NCBI GenBank assembly: GCA_948891265.1
Contig: CAQUBD010000030.1
Location: 1 to 20,986 of the forward strand
DNA length: 20,986 nucleotides
Source: an uncultured Clostridia bacterium
GTDB lineage: Bacteria > Bacillota > Clostridia > TANB77 > CAG-508
Direction of reading: 5' to 3'
Each line of letters starts with the position of its first letter. Position 1 is the first letter of the stretch. The notes below the pieces were generated by a model. It had not been told where the DNA came from. It ran no database searches and was given only the letters and a program-made list of their open reading frames with translations. The translations under genes and the position numbers were made by a program. Below are positions 1 to 8,630 of the stretch, piece by piece.

Positions 1-158
1 ATTCTAAATCTCATTCCAATCAAGCGTCAGCTGTATATTAATTATATTTATTAAACTTAAAATCAAAAAGTGTATGGTCTATATGACCAAATTAATTTTG
101 GATTGCTCTATGAAAATATTATGCATCAAATTATATATTAAAATATTAGGAGAAAAAG

Positions 159-437
159 ATGGTTTCTGTTAATTTATATAGTGAGAATTCAAAAGAATTA
201 GAAAAATTTTTAAGTGCTTTTTATAATTCAAATTTTGACATAAATGATGATTTAAGTTGGGAACACAAGTATGAAAACCCAATTGAAATTACTGAAATAA
301 TTGGTACTTATGTAGATAATTTAGATGATTTTAAAATTATGATGTGGATTTCTTTAGATAAAGGGTTATATATTAATGTTACCCAAGAAAATGCAAATAA
401 TTTAATTAAGTATTTGTACGAACGATACCCATATTAA
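159..437 (+). CDS. Small hypothetical protein, 92 residues
   Basis: I do not recognise this protein. It is acidic, soluble-looking and has no signal peptide, membrane segment or cysteine motif. It reads as a compact alpha/beta domain: a leading strand and helix (residues 1-25), an aromatic and acidic middle with WEHKYENP near 35-42, and a closing helix with NANNLIKYLYERY. The ATG is supported by AGGAG about 7 bases upstream, in ATTAGGAGAAAAAG. A 12-bp hairpin begins at its stop codon. It is the only gene before the minus-strand block and appears monocistronic. The upstream 158 bases contain a short hairpin (GGTC/GACC near 75-88) but no convincing promoter. Coding status is inferred from the ribosome binding site, the terminator placement and an unbroken frame. 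Confidence 0.7.
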   Translation: MVSVNLYSENSKELEKFLSAFYNSNFDINDDLSWEHKYENPIEITEIIGTYVDNLDDFKIMMWISLDKGLYINVTQENANNLIKYLYERYPY

Positions 438-470
438 AAACAGCTAAAATGTATTAGCTGTTTTTATAAT
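436..470. terminator. Bidirectional Rho-independent terminator
   Basis: A perfect 12-bp stem (AAAAACAGCTAA at 436-447, TTAGCTGTTTTT at 454-465) with a 6-base loop. The A-rich and T-rich ends give a U tract in both directions. It therefore serves the plus-strand gene ending at 437 and the minus-strand gene ending at 488. Confidence 0.85.
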
Positions 471-487
471 ATATACTTAATTTAATT

Positions 488-1063
488 TTACTCTACATTG
501 TCACTTTCATCTTCAACTTCAAGATACTCAACTGTCTCATCATGATTTTCATCAACATCAGATTCAACTTCAACAGTTTTCTCTAAATTTGTTTTTTCTT
601 CACATTTATCAGTATCTTTATTATCTTCTTTATTTTTTTCATTAATCTCGTTATTTTTATTATCTATAATCTCTACTTCTTTTGTTTCTTGATTAATTGC
701 TTCTTGTTTAGTACCGCATTCTGGACAGAACTTTACATCTTTTTCTATTTCTACATAACAATTTGGGCATTGTTTTTTATCTTTTAACTCTAAGCATTCT
801 TTTAATATTGATTCTATTTCATCACTTAAACAATCAATTTTTGTGCATTTTTCCTCTAACTCATTTTTAATATCTTGTTTTTCTTCTCTTACATGATTTT
901 CATAAATAGCTTTACCAATATCTTTATATATTTCATTAATTTCAGATTTTAGTTCTCCCATTTTCATTCTAAGTTTAGCTTCTTTAGCTAATTTCCCTGT
1001 TTTATCAGCTGTTACTTTATATGCTTCGCTTGCTGTCTTCCCTAATTTATCGAAAAATTTCAT
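488..1063 (-). CDS. Coiled-coil zinc-ribbon protein
   Basis: A 191-residue protein with three parts. Residues 1-95 are charged and helical, probably coiled coil (KLAKEAKLRMKMGELKSEIN). A zinc ribbon CPNC...CPEC uses C99, C102, C113 and C116, the treble-clef spacing of small zinc-ribbon domains. The tail from about 125 is highly acidic, rich in E, D, N and K, and probably disordered. The start is placed at 1063 because AGGAGG lies 8 bases upstream; an earlier in-frame ATG at 1126 has no ribosome binding site and would run through an intergenic repeat. There is no signal peptide. It lies downstream of gpsA on the same strand, about 115 bp away, and may be read through from that operon. The architecture is common in Clostridia, but no function can be assigned. 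Confidence 0.8.
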   Translation of the reverse strand: MKFFDKLGKTASEAYKVTADKTGKLAKEAKLRMKMGELKSEINEIYKDIGKAIYENHVREEKQDIKNELEEKCTKIDCLSDEIESILKECLELKDKKQCPNCYVEIEKDVKFCPECGTKQEAINQETKEVEIIDNKNNEINEKNKEDNKDTDKCEEKTNLEKTVEVESDVDENHDETVEYLEVEDESDNVE

Positions 1064-1087
1064 ATATATTCCTCCTAAAGTATTTAT

Positions 1088-1116
1088 GTGACAATGGGGA
1101 CATGCCTTTTTGTCAC
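1088..1116. repeat. 29-bp palindromic intergenic repeat, copy 1
   Basis: A quasi-palindrome with arms GTGACAA and TTGTCAC around a GGGGACATGCC core. It matches the two copies beside mutS (10419-10447 and 10499-10527) at about 25 of 29 positions. It sits 24 bp upstream of the zinc-ribbon start. Confidence 0.75.
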
Positions 1117-1178
1117 AAATATACATTTATTTATTACTTATATTATTTCATATATTTGTAATTTTATTCATATTCTTA

Positions 1179-2162
1179 TTATTCCATCTTCTTATCCCTT
1201 GTCATTAAGTTTTTAACCGCTTCTTGTGGATTTAGCTTTTCATAAAGAACTTTATATACTGTTTCTACAATAGGCATTTCTATATTGTGTAATTTTCCAA
1301 GTTCATATGCGACTTCAATATTGTCTATACTTTCAATTACCATTCCAACTTCTTTTTTTGTATCTTCAAGCGACATTCCTTGACCTATTAATAGTCCAGC
1401 TTTTCTGTTTCTGCTGTGGACACTTAGACATGTAACGATTAAATCTCCTAATCCACTTAATCCATAGAAAGAATCTTCCTTTCCACCTAATTCTATACCT
1501 AATCTTGATATTTCTTTTAGTCCTCTTGTTATTAAAGCTGCAAAACTATTATCTCCAAGTCCAATTCCTGCTGCTACTCCTGAACAAAATGCTATTATAT
1601 TTTTTAATGCTCCTCCTAATTCAACACCTTTTACATCATTAGAAGTATATATTCTCATTTTTTCTGACATAAATGTATCTTGGACTTTTTTCAAAATATT
1701 TTGATGTTTTGATGCTATTACTAATGCTGTTGGAACTCCTGTAGATACTTCCTCAGCATGACTTGGCCCTGATAGTACGCCAACTTTTGCATCAGGTTTT
1801 TCTTCTAAAATAACTTCATCTAATGTTTCTAGTGTTTCTTTTTCAAATCCTTTTGAACATATTATTACTGGTTTATCTCCTACATATTGCTTATATTGTT
1901 TAAAAGTACTTCTAGTAAATTTGGATGGTGTTACATGTAATATAAATTCACTATCTTTTATTACTTCTTCAAAGTCTGTAGAGCAATATATGTTTTCTGG
2001 TAAGATTAGTTCTGGTAAAAATTTGCACCTTTTTTCATTATTAATTATATCTCTTTCTTCTTCTAAAAACGACCATATTTTAACATTATTTCCTACTCTT
2101 GCTAAGTAAGTCGCTAAAGCAACTCCCCAACTTCCACTTCCTATTATTGCTATATTTTTCAT
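1179..2162 (-). CDS. gpsA: Glycerol-3-phosphate dehydrogenase [NAD(P)+]
   Basis: GpsA reduces dihydroxyacetone phosphate to sn-glycerol-3-phosphate with NAD(P)H in the cytoplasm, supplying the phospholipid backbone. The protein has 327 residues, the normal family length. The N-terminus carries the dinucleotide loop GSGSWG (8-13). Conserved blocks follow: SKGFE (103-107), SGPSHAEEV (131-139) and GALKNIIAF, where K187 is the expected catalytic lysine. The C-terminal helical domain has the YGLSGLGDLIVTC block. The ATG has GAAGGG upstream. It is the third gene of der-plsY-gpsA. The 111-bp gap from plsY contains a TCAGA-rich hairpin. The product is used by the PlsY acyltransferase encoded just upstream. 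Identity is secure. Confidence 0.97.
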   Translation of the reverse strand: MKNIAIIGSGSWGVALATYLARVGNNVKIWSFLEEERDIINNEKRCKFLPELILPENIYCSTDFEEVIKDSEFILHVTPSKFTRSTFKQYKQYVGDKPVIICSKGFEKETLETLDEVILEEKPDAKVGVLSGPSHAEEVSTGVPTALVIASKHQNILKKVQDTFMSEKMRIYTSNDVKGVELGGALKNIIAFCSGVAAGIGLGDNSFAALITRGLKEISRLGIELGGKEDSFYGLSGLGDLIVTCLSVHSRNRKAGLLIGQGMSLEDTKKEVGMVIESIDNIEVAYELGKLHNIEMPIVETVYKVLYEKLNPQEAVKNLMTRDKKME

Positions 2163-2197
2163 TTTTATTTTCCCTTCATAATTAAATTTAGTATTGA

Positions 2198-2243
2198 AGA
2201 TCAGATTTCAGATATCGTCTGATTTCTGACCTCTGATTTTCTG
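2198..2243. repeat. TCAGA/TCTGA short inverted-repeat cluster
   Basis: Between plsY and gpsA, TCAGA or its complement recurs six times or so in 46 bp, including a perfect TCAGA-TATCG-TCTGA hairpin at 2208-2222. It could form an RNA hairpin in the operon transcript, but no clear U tract follows. Confidence 0.5.
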
Positions 2244-2273
2244 TTTTAAGCTTATAATAAACTCTATTAATAA

Positions 2274-2915
2274 TTATTTTTTGAAACTTAATTTATTTTC
2301 TGTTCCACTTAAAATTCTTTTTATATTAGTTCTATGATTATATAATACAATTACTGCTAGTATTACACTATATATAAAATATACATTACCATTTTTCCCT
2401 TCTGTTAAAACAGTATAATGTTGGTTTATAAATAGTGTTAATACTGGGAATAGAATTGCTGCACCACATGACCCTAATGATACCATTCTTGTTAATGCTA
2501 TTAAAACTACTCCAAATACTAAACAAATTAATCCTATTTGCCAATTGCTCATAAGTAAAACTCCTAATGAAGTTGCAACACCTTTTCCTCCTTTAAATCC
2601 AAAAAATATTGGAAACGTATGTCCTATTACAACTGCTATTCCTGCAATTTGTAATAATAATTCTTTGTCTAAATTTTTTATAATGTTCCCTATAATTATT
2701 GCTATTAATATTGATACTACTCCTTTTAGAACATCACATATTAATGTAATTGCTGCTGCTTTTTTTCCTACTGAACGTAACATGTTAGTTGTACCAGCAT
2801 TTCCACTTCCTTTTTCTCTTACGTCAAATCCTGCCATTTTCTTACTAATAATAATTGAAAAATTCACACTTCCAATTAAATATGCAATTATTGCTATTAT
2901 AATATAAGTTGCCAT
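2274..2915 (-). CDS. plsY: Glycerol-3-phosphate acyltransferase PlsY
   Basis: PlsY transfers an acyl group from acyl-phosphate to sn-glycerol-3-phosphate, making lysophosphatidic acid at the cytoplasmic membrane. The 213-residue protein has about five hydrophobic segments, starting with one at residues 3-23. The two signature blocks are present: GSGNAGTTN (36-44) and GHTFPIFFGFKGGKGVAT (98-115). The third, with the SLGS element, lies in SLGSCGAAILFPV. The length is typical, and AGAGGAAAAT precedes the ATG. It lies 35 bp after der and 111 bp before gpsA on the same strand, an order typical of Clostridia. Its substrate is made by the neighbouring GpsA. Identity is secure. Confidence 0.97.
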   Translation of the reverse strand: MATYIIIAIIAYLIGSVNFSIIISKKMAGFDVREKGSGNAGTTNMLRSVGKKAAAITLICDVLKGVVSILIAIIIGNIIKNLDKELLLQIAGIAVVIGHTFPIFFGFKGGKGVATSLGVLLMSNWQIGLICLVFGVVLIALTRMVSLGSCGAAILFPVLTLFINQHYTVLTEGKNGNVYFIYSVILAVIVLYNHRTNIKRILSGTENKLSFKK

Positions 2916-2931
2916 ATTTTCCTCTCTTTCT

Positions 2932-2960
2932 TGTCCAAATAGAACTGTCCCTATTGGACA
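2932..2960. repeat. 29-bp palindrome overlapping the der stop codon
   Basis: Inverted arms TGTCCAAATAG (2932-2942) and CTATTGGACA (2951-2960), pairing with one bulged base, enclose AACTGTCC. The right arm supplies the last codons (Asp-Val-Gln) and TAG stop of der. It may be a relative of the other GTCCC/GGGAC intergenic palindromes here, or an RNA hairpin processed between der and plsY. Confidence 0.6.
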
Positions 2961-4282
2961 TCTTTTTCATTTTTTTCTCTTGCTATAAGTCTTACTGGTG
3001 TTCCCTCTAGTCCAAATTCCTTTCTTATTTGATTTACCAAATATCTTTGATATGAAAAATGGAATAGTTCTTTATTATTTACAAAAATAATAAATGTTGG
3101 TGGTTTTGTTGAAGCTTGTGTTCCATAATATATTTTAAGTCTTTTCCCTTTATCTGTTGGTGGCTGTACAATTGCTATTGCTTCATTTATTACTTGATTT
3201 AGTACCGATGTTGATACTCTTAATGAATTTTGTTTTGCTACATTATTTATCATTTCAAATAATTTGTCAACTCTTTGACCTGTCTTTGCTGATATAAATA
3301 TAATTGGTGCATATGATAAATATGCTAGTTTTTCATAAATATCTTTTTTATATTTTTCTAAAGTTCCTGTTGTTTTTTCATATTCATCCCATTTGTTTAC
3401 AACTATAATTATACCTTTTCCCGCCTCATGAGCCTCTCCTGCTATTTTTGCATCTTGGTCTGTTACACCATCATTCGCATCTATCATCATTAAACATACA
3501 TCAGCTCTTTCAACTGCTAATAAACTTCTCATTACACTATATTTTTCAATAGATTCATTTACTTTACTTTTCTTTCTTATTCCAGCAGTATCTATTAAAA
3601 TATATTTTCCATGTTCATTTTCAAAAGGAGAATCTATGGCATCTCTCGTAGTCCCTGCTATATTACTTACAATTGTTCTTTTTTCTCCTAAAATTTTATT
3701 TATTAAAGAAGATTTTCCTACATTTGGTTTTCCTATTACTGCTACCTTAATTATATCTTCTTCATCTTCTGATTCATCTTTTTCAGGAAAGTGTTCATAA
3801 ATAGCATCTAACACATCTCCAATTCCTAAAGCATTTGTTGCTGATATTGGATATGGCTCTCCTATTCCTAAATTATAAAATTCATAAGCTTCTTGGGAGT
3901 CCTTTTCGTAGTTATCAGCTTTATTACAAACTAAAACTATTGGTTTTCCTGATTTTTTTAACATTAGTGAAATTTCTCTATCTGCGGCTGTTACTCCTTG
4001 TCTTATATCTGTTAAAAATATTATAACATCAGCCATTCCCACTGCTAGATTTGCTTGTTCTCTCATTTGAGATAAAATTATATCATCTGAATCTGGCTCA
4101 ATACCACCTGTATCTACTAATGTAAATTTTCTTCCACGCCAATTTGTTTCTGCATATATCCTATCTCTTGTAACACCTGGCGTATCTTGTACTATTGATA
4201 TTCTACTTCCTGCCAAATAATTGAAAAATGTTGATTTTCCTACATTTGGCTTTCCTATTATTGCTACTATCGGTTTTGACAT
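2951..4282 (-). CDS. der: Ribosome biogenesis GTPase Der (EngA)
   Basis: Der is a double GTPase needed for late assembly of the 50S ribosomal subunit. The 443-residue protein has two complete G domains followed by a KH-like domain. Domain 1 has GKPNVGKST (10-18), DTGG (57-60) and NKAD (120-123). Domain 2 has GKPNVGKSS (184-192), DTAG (231-234) and NKWD (296-299). The KH-like region spans roughly 350-435. An acidic linker (EKDESEDEED) joins the G domains, as is usual. GAGGGAAAAAG precedes the ATG. It is first in the der-plsY-gpsA run. The final three residues are encoded by a palindromic repeat arm, so the extreme C-terminus may be locally acquired. Identity is secure. Confidence 0.98.
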   Translation of the reverse strand: MSKPIVAIIGKPNVGKSTFFNYLAGSRISIVQDTPGVTRDRIYAETNWRGRKFTLVDTGGIEPDSDDIILSQMREQANLAVGMADVIIFLTDIRQGVTAADREISLMLKKSGKPIVLVCNKADNYEKDSQEAYEFYNLGIGEPYPISATNALGIGDVLDAIYEHFPEKDESEDEEDIIKVAVIGKPNVGKSSLINKILGEKRTIVSNIAGTTRDAIDSPFENEHGKYILIDTAGIRKKSKVNESIEKYSVMRSLLAVERADVCLMMIDANDGVTDQDAKIAGEAHEAGKGIIIVVNKWDEYEKTTGTLEKYKKDIYEKLAYLSYAPIIFISAKTGQRVDKLFEMINNVAKQNSLRVSTSVLNQVINEAIAIVQPPTDKGKRLKIYYGTQASTKPPTFIIFVNNKELFHFSYQRYLVNQIRKEFGLEGTPVRLIAREKNEKDVQ

Positions 4283-4333
4283 CTTTTTCCCTCATTTCTT
4301 TCATGTTTATTCTATACTATTTATTGATGTTAG

Positions 4334-6250
4334 TCAATTATTGTAACAGAATTTCAGGATATTATCTTCCGCCTCCGCCACCACCGGCCTCCGGCCAAAT
4401 CCTCCACCACCAGAGAATCCTCCTCCAGCTCCTGTTCCTGAAGAATATGCTGATGATATTGATGAATTAATAGATTTTGTAAAGCTTGAACTAAAATCTG
4501 TATACATCATTAAATTCATATATGTAAATGTATTCATTCCAGTTGTTATTTCATCTAAATTTGGATATACAATTTTTAATTGCTTTATAACTTTATCTGC
4601 TATTCCAAAAACTGTTGCATAAACTAAATATTTCTCCCAAATAATTAGTTCTGGAACTTCTCTTCTATCTAGCATTGAAAAGTCCTCCATATATTTTTTT
4701 AGACCTTTCCATTGTTCTTGCATATCAACACCTTTTTGTGTTAATACATTCAAATTTTTAGCTATTCTTCCGCATAATACTGCATTTATTATAAATATAA
4801 TTATTGGTATTATAAATGCTATAAATGTAAAACATAGTAAAAATATTATTGCGAGTACATAATATGTTTGATTTGTTTTATATTTTTGATATTCTTTTTG
4901 TATTTCCTTATCAATTACTTTTTCTTCAATGAGTTGCTTATTAACTCTATCATAAGTATCTTTTAGCAATAAATCTGTTGATGTAGTATGATTTTTTATA
5001 TAATTTTCTAATTCTTTTAGTGTTAATGAATTTTTATTTTTTGATGCTTTTTTTATGAAGTCAATTATACGTTTTTCATCTAATTTAATTTCATCATCTG
5101 CTTCTTTCAATATATTAATTTGTATAATATCTTTTCCCTTTTGATTTTTTTCTTGCTTTATTTCTAAGTATCCTTTTAAAGATAAATCTAACATTGTTGC
5201 TGAAAATACTTTTCCAAAATTTGTTGGTGTGAATGTTGAAATCTTCATATCTAGTGTTTTTAATGCTTCTCCTGGCGTTGAATCTTTAGATGGTAAATCT
5301 CTAAAATACTCTAGTTTTGTAGTTGGATTATATTTACTTAATTCTTTTCTTTTTTTAATATATCTAATTGTCTTTTTTAAATATACTAAAATTAACAACA
5401 TGTTAATTATAATGCATGCTCCAATTAATACAATTGGAATAGCCTTAGCTAAAAATGCATTTCTTTCTCTCCTACTATTTGCTTTATCTGCCCATTTTGT
5501 TTCTTCATTGATTGCTGTTTGTAATATTTCTGTATTTTTACTTCTGCCTGAACTTGTTATTAATTCTGTTGGAAATAATGTTCTTACTTCTACATATCTT
5601 CCACTTCTAAAATTATTTATTTCAAACTCAATTTTATTTATATCTGTTACATATATTGTACCATTTAAATCTTCTGTATGTCCCCATACTTTTATATTTT
5701 CTTTATTTTGTACATTTGCAGGTAAATAAATTGTTCCAGTTATATTGCTTGCATCTACTTCAAAATCTTTTCCTACAAATTGCCAATATAGTTCAGAATA
5801 GTCATTATATTTTGTTATTGCATCTTTTACTGTATATGAAATTTCATATTTTCTTGTTCCACTACTATTGTCTAGTCCAACTCCCCATCCTATTTCAAAG
5901 TCTCCATCTTCATTTTTTGTTCCATAATAATGATTTTTTGCTACATGATATTCCCAATTACTATTCTTTATAAAATTATTACTTTTTCCATTTGTTATTT
6001 CTTTTACTGTTACATTTGTTATACCAGAATATTTACTAGAATCTGTATTAAATGTTTTGTATAAAGTATTTGTTTGTCTTATATAGATATTCCATGTCTC
6101 TGTGATATCTATGCTTCCATCATTATTTATTTGAACTTTAAAGTCTAAACTATTTAAGTTTAAATCTCCTGCTTTTACTTGCGTTGTCCCTATTATTAGA
6201 CTTACTAACATGAATAATATTATGTGAAATATTTTATTTATTATTTTCAT
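4334..6250 (-). CDS. DUF2207 family predicted membrane protein
   Basis: A 638-residue exported membrane protein. Residues 1-27 form a signal peptide ending VKA-G. Then comes the DUF2207 extracellular domain, starting LNSLDFKVQINNDGSIDITETW. A transmembrane helix lies near 271-290, a cytoplasmic stretch follows, and a second hydrophobic hairpin lies near 475-505. The C-terminus is serine- and glycine-rich (GAGGGFSGGGG). The ATG at 6250 is chosen because AAAGGGGAAAACAT precedes it; an upstream TTG at 6274 has no site. The family is widespread in Firmicutes and its function is unknown. The tail is odd: after GGGGFG the frame leaves glycine codons and reads RRPVVAEAEDN, while another frame continues in glycine codons to a TAA at 4362-4364. 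That suggests a 2-base insertion or a sequence error. Family call firm, C-terminus doubtful. Confidence 0.88.
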   Translation of the reverse strand: MKIINKIFHIILFMLVSLIIGTTQVKAGDLNLNSLDFKVQINNDGSIDITETWNIYIRQTNTLYKTFNTDSSKYSGITNVTVKEITNGKSNNFIKNSNWEYHVAKNHYYGTKNEDGDFEIGWGVGLDNSSGTRKYEISYTVKDAITKYNDYSELYWQFVGKDFEVDASNITGTIYLPANVQNKENIKVWGHTEDLNGTIYVTDINKIEFEINNFRSGRYVEVRTLFPTELITSSGRSKNTEILQTAINEETKWADKANSRRERNAFLAKAIPIVLIGACIIINMLLILVYLKKTIRYIKKRKELSKYNPTTKLEYFRDLPSKDSTPGEALKTLDMKISTFTPTNFGKVFSATMLDLSLKGYLEIKQEKNQKGKDIIQINILKEADDEIKLDEKRIIDFIKKASKNKNSLTLKELENYIKNHTTSTDLLLKDTYDRVNKQLIEEKVIDKEIQKEYQKYKTNQTYYVLAIIFLLCFTFIAFIIPIIIFIINAVLCGRIAKNLNVLTQKGVDMQEQWKGLKKYMEDFSMLDRREVPELIIWEKYLVYATVFGIADKVIKQLKIVYPNLDEITTGMNTFTYMNLMMYTDFSSSFTKSINSSISSAYSSGTGAGGGFSGGGGFGRRPVVAEAEDNILKFCYNN

Positions 6251-6327
6251 ATGTTTTCCCCTTTCTTTTTTCAAAACTATTTTATTATATTGATTTTAAA
6301 AAGGCAATAAATTTTGTAAAAGTTTAA

Positions 6328-6370
6328 AAAAGAAAATACCTGTATAAAATTTTATACAAATATTTTCTTT
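6328..6370 (-). terminator. Long hairpin terminator
   Basis: Nested symmetry: AAAGAAAATA and TATTTTCTTT flank a perfect 18-bp palindrome (TGTATAAAATTTTATACA, 6341-6358). On the minus strand the hairpin is followed by a T run, so it ends the 99-residue gene starting at 6699. Confidence 0.75.
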
Positions 6371-6399
6371 TTTATTTTAAGATATACCTTCACAGTGAC

Positions 6400-6699
6400 T
6401 TATCTAATTTGATATGCGATTGACTCTAAAATAGAACCTTCCGTAATTTCTTTAAAAGCACTTCTATAAAGCACTATTTTATTTTCATGAAACTCAAACT
6501 CAATAGTACTGGGTTCCAATTCTTTTTCTAAAAAACATTTTACAATACATTTTGCAATTTCATTCAATCTTGTGCCTTCAGAAAATGTTAGATTTGCATT
6601 ATCAATAAAAAAAGTATTGGTGTATTCATAAGTAAATATACATTTCCTATCATCAGAAATTTCTAACTCAATCTCATACCGTGTTGGTGTAATCTTCAT
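6400..6699 (-). CDS. Small hypothetical protein, 99 residues
   Basis: I do not recognise this protein. It is small, soluble-looking and beta-rich in its first half (YEIELEISDDRKCIFTYEY), with a helix around 42-57 (TRLNEIAKCIVKCFLEKEL) and a strand-rich end (STIEFEFHENKIVLYRS). There is no signal peptide or metal motif. The start is well supported by AAGGAGGAG 5-6 bases before the ATG. It is monocistronic: a promoter (TTGACT, 17 bp, extended GATAAA) lies at 6752-6780 and a strong hairpin terminator follows. It diverges from rqcH. The two promoter regions are under 40 bp apart, which could couple their expression, but that is inference. Confidence 0.75.
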   Translation of the reverse strand: MKITPTRYEIELEISDDRKCIFTYEYTNTFFIDNANLTFSEGTRLNEIAKCIVKCFLEKELEPSTIEFEFHENKIVLYRSAFKEITEGSILESIAYQIR

Positions 6700-6751
6700 A
6701 TTTGTCTCCTCCTTATATTTGTTATACGAGAATTAATTAGTATCCACTATT

Positions 6752-6780
6752 TTTATCGCATAGCTACGAAATTTAGTCAA
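6752..6780 (-). promoter_or_regulatory. Sigma-A-like promoter for the 99-residue gene
   Basis: Reading the minus strand, TTGACT (6780-6775), a 17-bp spacer ending TGC, then GATAAA (6757-6752). The TGn gives an extended -10. It leads to the gene starting at 6699. Confidence 0.5.
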
Positions 6781-6816
6781 TTATATCACACTTCACATAA
6801 AATTGCAACAAAAAGT

Positions 6817-6845
6817 TTGAAAATAACTATGATGTATGATATCAT
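6817..6845 (+). promoter_or_regulatory. Sigma-A-like promoter for rqcH
   Basis: TTGAAA (6817-6822), a 17-bp spacer ending TGA, and TATCAT (6840-6845), with an extended -10. The -10 lies within a 12-bp palindrome, TATGATATCATA. The rqcH ATG is 30 bases downstream with AAAGGA before it. Confidence 0.6.
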
Positions 6846-6875
6846 ATGTAAAAAATTAGAAAAGGAATGATATAA

Positions 6876-8630
6876 ATGGCATTTGATGGAATAGTAACAA
6901 AAGCAATTATTTCTGAAATAACAGAATTATGTGGATCTAGAATTGATAAAGTATTTCAACCTGATAAAAATACAATTGTTTTAGGAATGTATCTAAATGG
7001 TAATAACTATGCCTTAAATATATGTATAGAATCTCAATACTGTAGAATAAATTTAACAACCAATTCTAAACTAAATCCACAAGTTGCACCTAATTTTTGT
7101 ATGTTACTTCGCAAAAATTTAATAGGCTTAAGACTTAAAAATATAATAACATTTGATTTAGAAAGACTAATTGTATTGGAATTTGAAGGTTTTGATGAAA
7201 TTGATGATATTATTTGTAAAAAATTAGTTATTGAATTAATGGGAAAACATAGTAATATTATTTTATTAGATGATACAAATATAATAATTGATAGTTTAAG
7301 ACATATAAAAGAAATAGACGAAAATTATAGAGATATATTACCACATACTAAATATATTTACCCTACTTCAAGTAAAATTAATTTTTTAGATTTAAAGACT
7401 TTTGAAGATTTTAAAATCAACTTAAATTTAACTTGTATAGAAGATTTGCCTACTCAAATTTCTAATAAATTTAATGGTATTTCAAAAGGTTTTATACAAA
7501 ATATTATTAATAAATTTGAAATCAAAGAATTAAATGATACAAACTTAAAGGTAATTTTTGACCATATAAATGAAATTATTTCTAACATCGGAACTAATAA
7601 CTTATCTTTTGAAAGTATAAAAAGTGATAAAAATATTGTAAAAGACTATTCATTAGTAATTAAAAATTCTATGACAGAAAATGAAAGTACTCCATTTTCT
7701 TTAAATTTTTTTATAGATGATTTTTATTTTAATAAAGAAACTACTGAGACTTTTAAAAATTATAGAAATGCTCTTTTAAAATTAATTTTAGAAACTTTAA
7801 AAAAGTATAATAAACGTTTATATAACATTAATGAAAAATTAAATGAATGTAAAGATATGGATAAATATAGAATTTATGGAGAATTAATTACTGCTAATTT
7901 ATATAAAATTCCTAATAAAAATATAGATGAAATTGAATTAGAGAACTATTATGATAATAATAATAAAATTTTAATTTCACTAGATAAACGTTATTTACCT
8001 AGTATTAATGCAAAAAGATTTTTTAAAAAATATTCAAAATTGAAAAATGCATTAGAAATAGTCTCTAAACAAAAACGAGAAACTTTAAAAGAACTTAATT
8101 ATATTGAAAGTGTTGTTTATGAGCTAGAAAACTGTTCTTCTTTAGATGAACTGACTGAAATTTTTGAAGAAATTTCTGAAAATGACATTTTTAAAGAGAA
8201 AACTTCAAAATCAGTAAAATCAACTAATACTAAAAAACCAAAAATCAAAAAATCAAAGCTAACTAAAAATAAAACCGTTACATTTAATCCTATAAAATAC
8301 ACAATTGATGGATATACTGTTCTAGTCGGTAGAAACAATAAAGAAAATGATTATTTAACTTTAAAATATGCAAACAAAAATGACCTATGGTTTCATACTA
8401 AAGATTTTCACGGAAGTCATACAATTTTAAAAATTGATAATACTATGCCTTTCCCTAATAATGATATTTTAATAAAAGTTGCTCAAGTTGCTGCAACTCA
8501 TAGTAAAGCTAGAAACTCTTCTAATGTTCCTGTTGATTATTGTGAAGTGAAGTATGTAAAAAAGCCTTCTGGTTCTAAACCTGGAATGGTAATTTATACA
8601 AATAATAAAACTTTGAATGTAAATCCTTAA
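6876..8630 (+). CDS. rqcH: Ribosome quality control protein RqcH (NFACT family, FbpA-like)
   Basis: RqcH binds stalled 50S-nascent chain complexes and, with tRNA-Ala, directs C-terminal alanine tailing that marks the peptide for decay. Older names treat the family as fibronectin-binding proteins (FbpA). The 584 residues match the family length. NFACT-N starts with the signature MAFDGIVTKAI and contains APNFCMLLRKNL (71-82) and an acidic-Arg pair E96-R97, at the place of the Asp-Arg pair known to be essential in Bacillus. The middle is helical coiled coil (about 285-430), then a lysine-rich linker. NFACT-R at about 475-584 has VGRNNKENDYLT, DLWFHTKDFHGSH, THSKARNSS and the usual ending KPSGSKPGMVIYTNNKTL. 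It is full length and stands alone, with its own promoter. Confidence 0.95.
   Translation: MAFDGIVTKAIISEITELCGSRIDKVFQPDKNTIVLGMYLNGNNYALNICIESQYCRINLTTNSKLNPQVAPNFCMLLRKNLIGLRLKNIITFDLERLIVLEFEGFDEIDDIICKKLVIELMGKHSNIILLDDTNIIIDSLRHIKEIDENYRDILPHTKYIYPTSSKINFLDLKTFEDFKINLNLTCIEDLPTQISNKFNGISKGFIQNIINKFEIKELNDTNLKVIFDHINEIISNIGTNNLSFESIKSDKNIVKDYSLVIKNSMTENESTPFSLNFFIDDFYFNKETTETFKNYRNALLKLILETLKKYNKRLYNINEKLNECKDMDKYRIYGELITANLYKIPNKNIDEIELENYYDNNNKILISLDKRYLPSINAKRFFKKYSKLKNALEIVSKQKRETLKELNYIESVVYELENCSSLDELTEIFEEISENDIFKEKTSKSVKSTNTKKPKIKKSKLTKNKTVTFNPIKYTIDGYTVLVGRNNKENDYLTLKYANKNDLWFHTKDFHGSHTILKIDNTMPFPNNDILIKVAQVAATHSKARNSSNVPVDYCEVKYVKKPSGSKPGMVIYTNNKTLNVNP

Noticed and set aside
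1064..1126. An N-terminal extension of the zinc-ribbon protein containing a CPHC pair
   Set aside because: It runs through the 29-bp repeat and the ribosome binding site of the better start at 1063.
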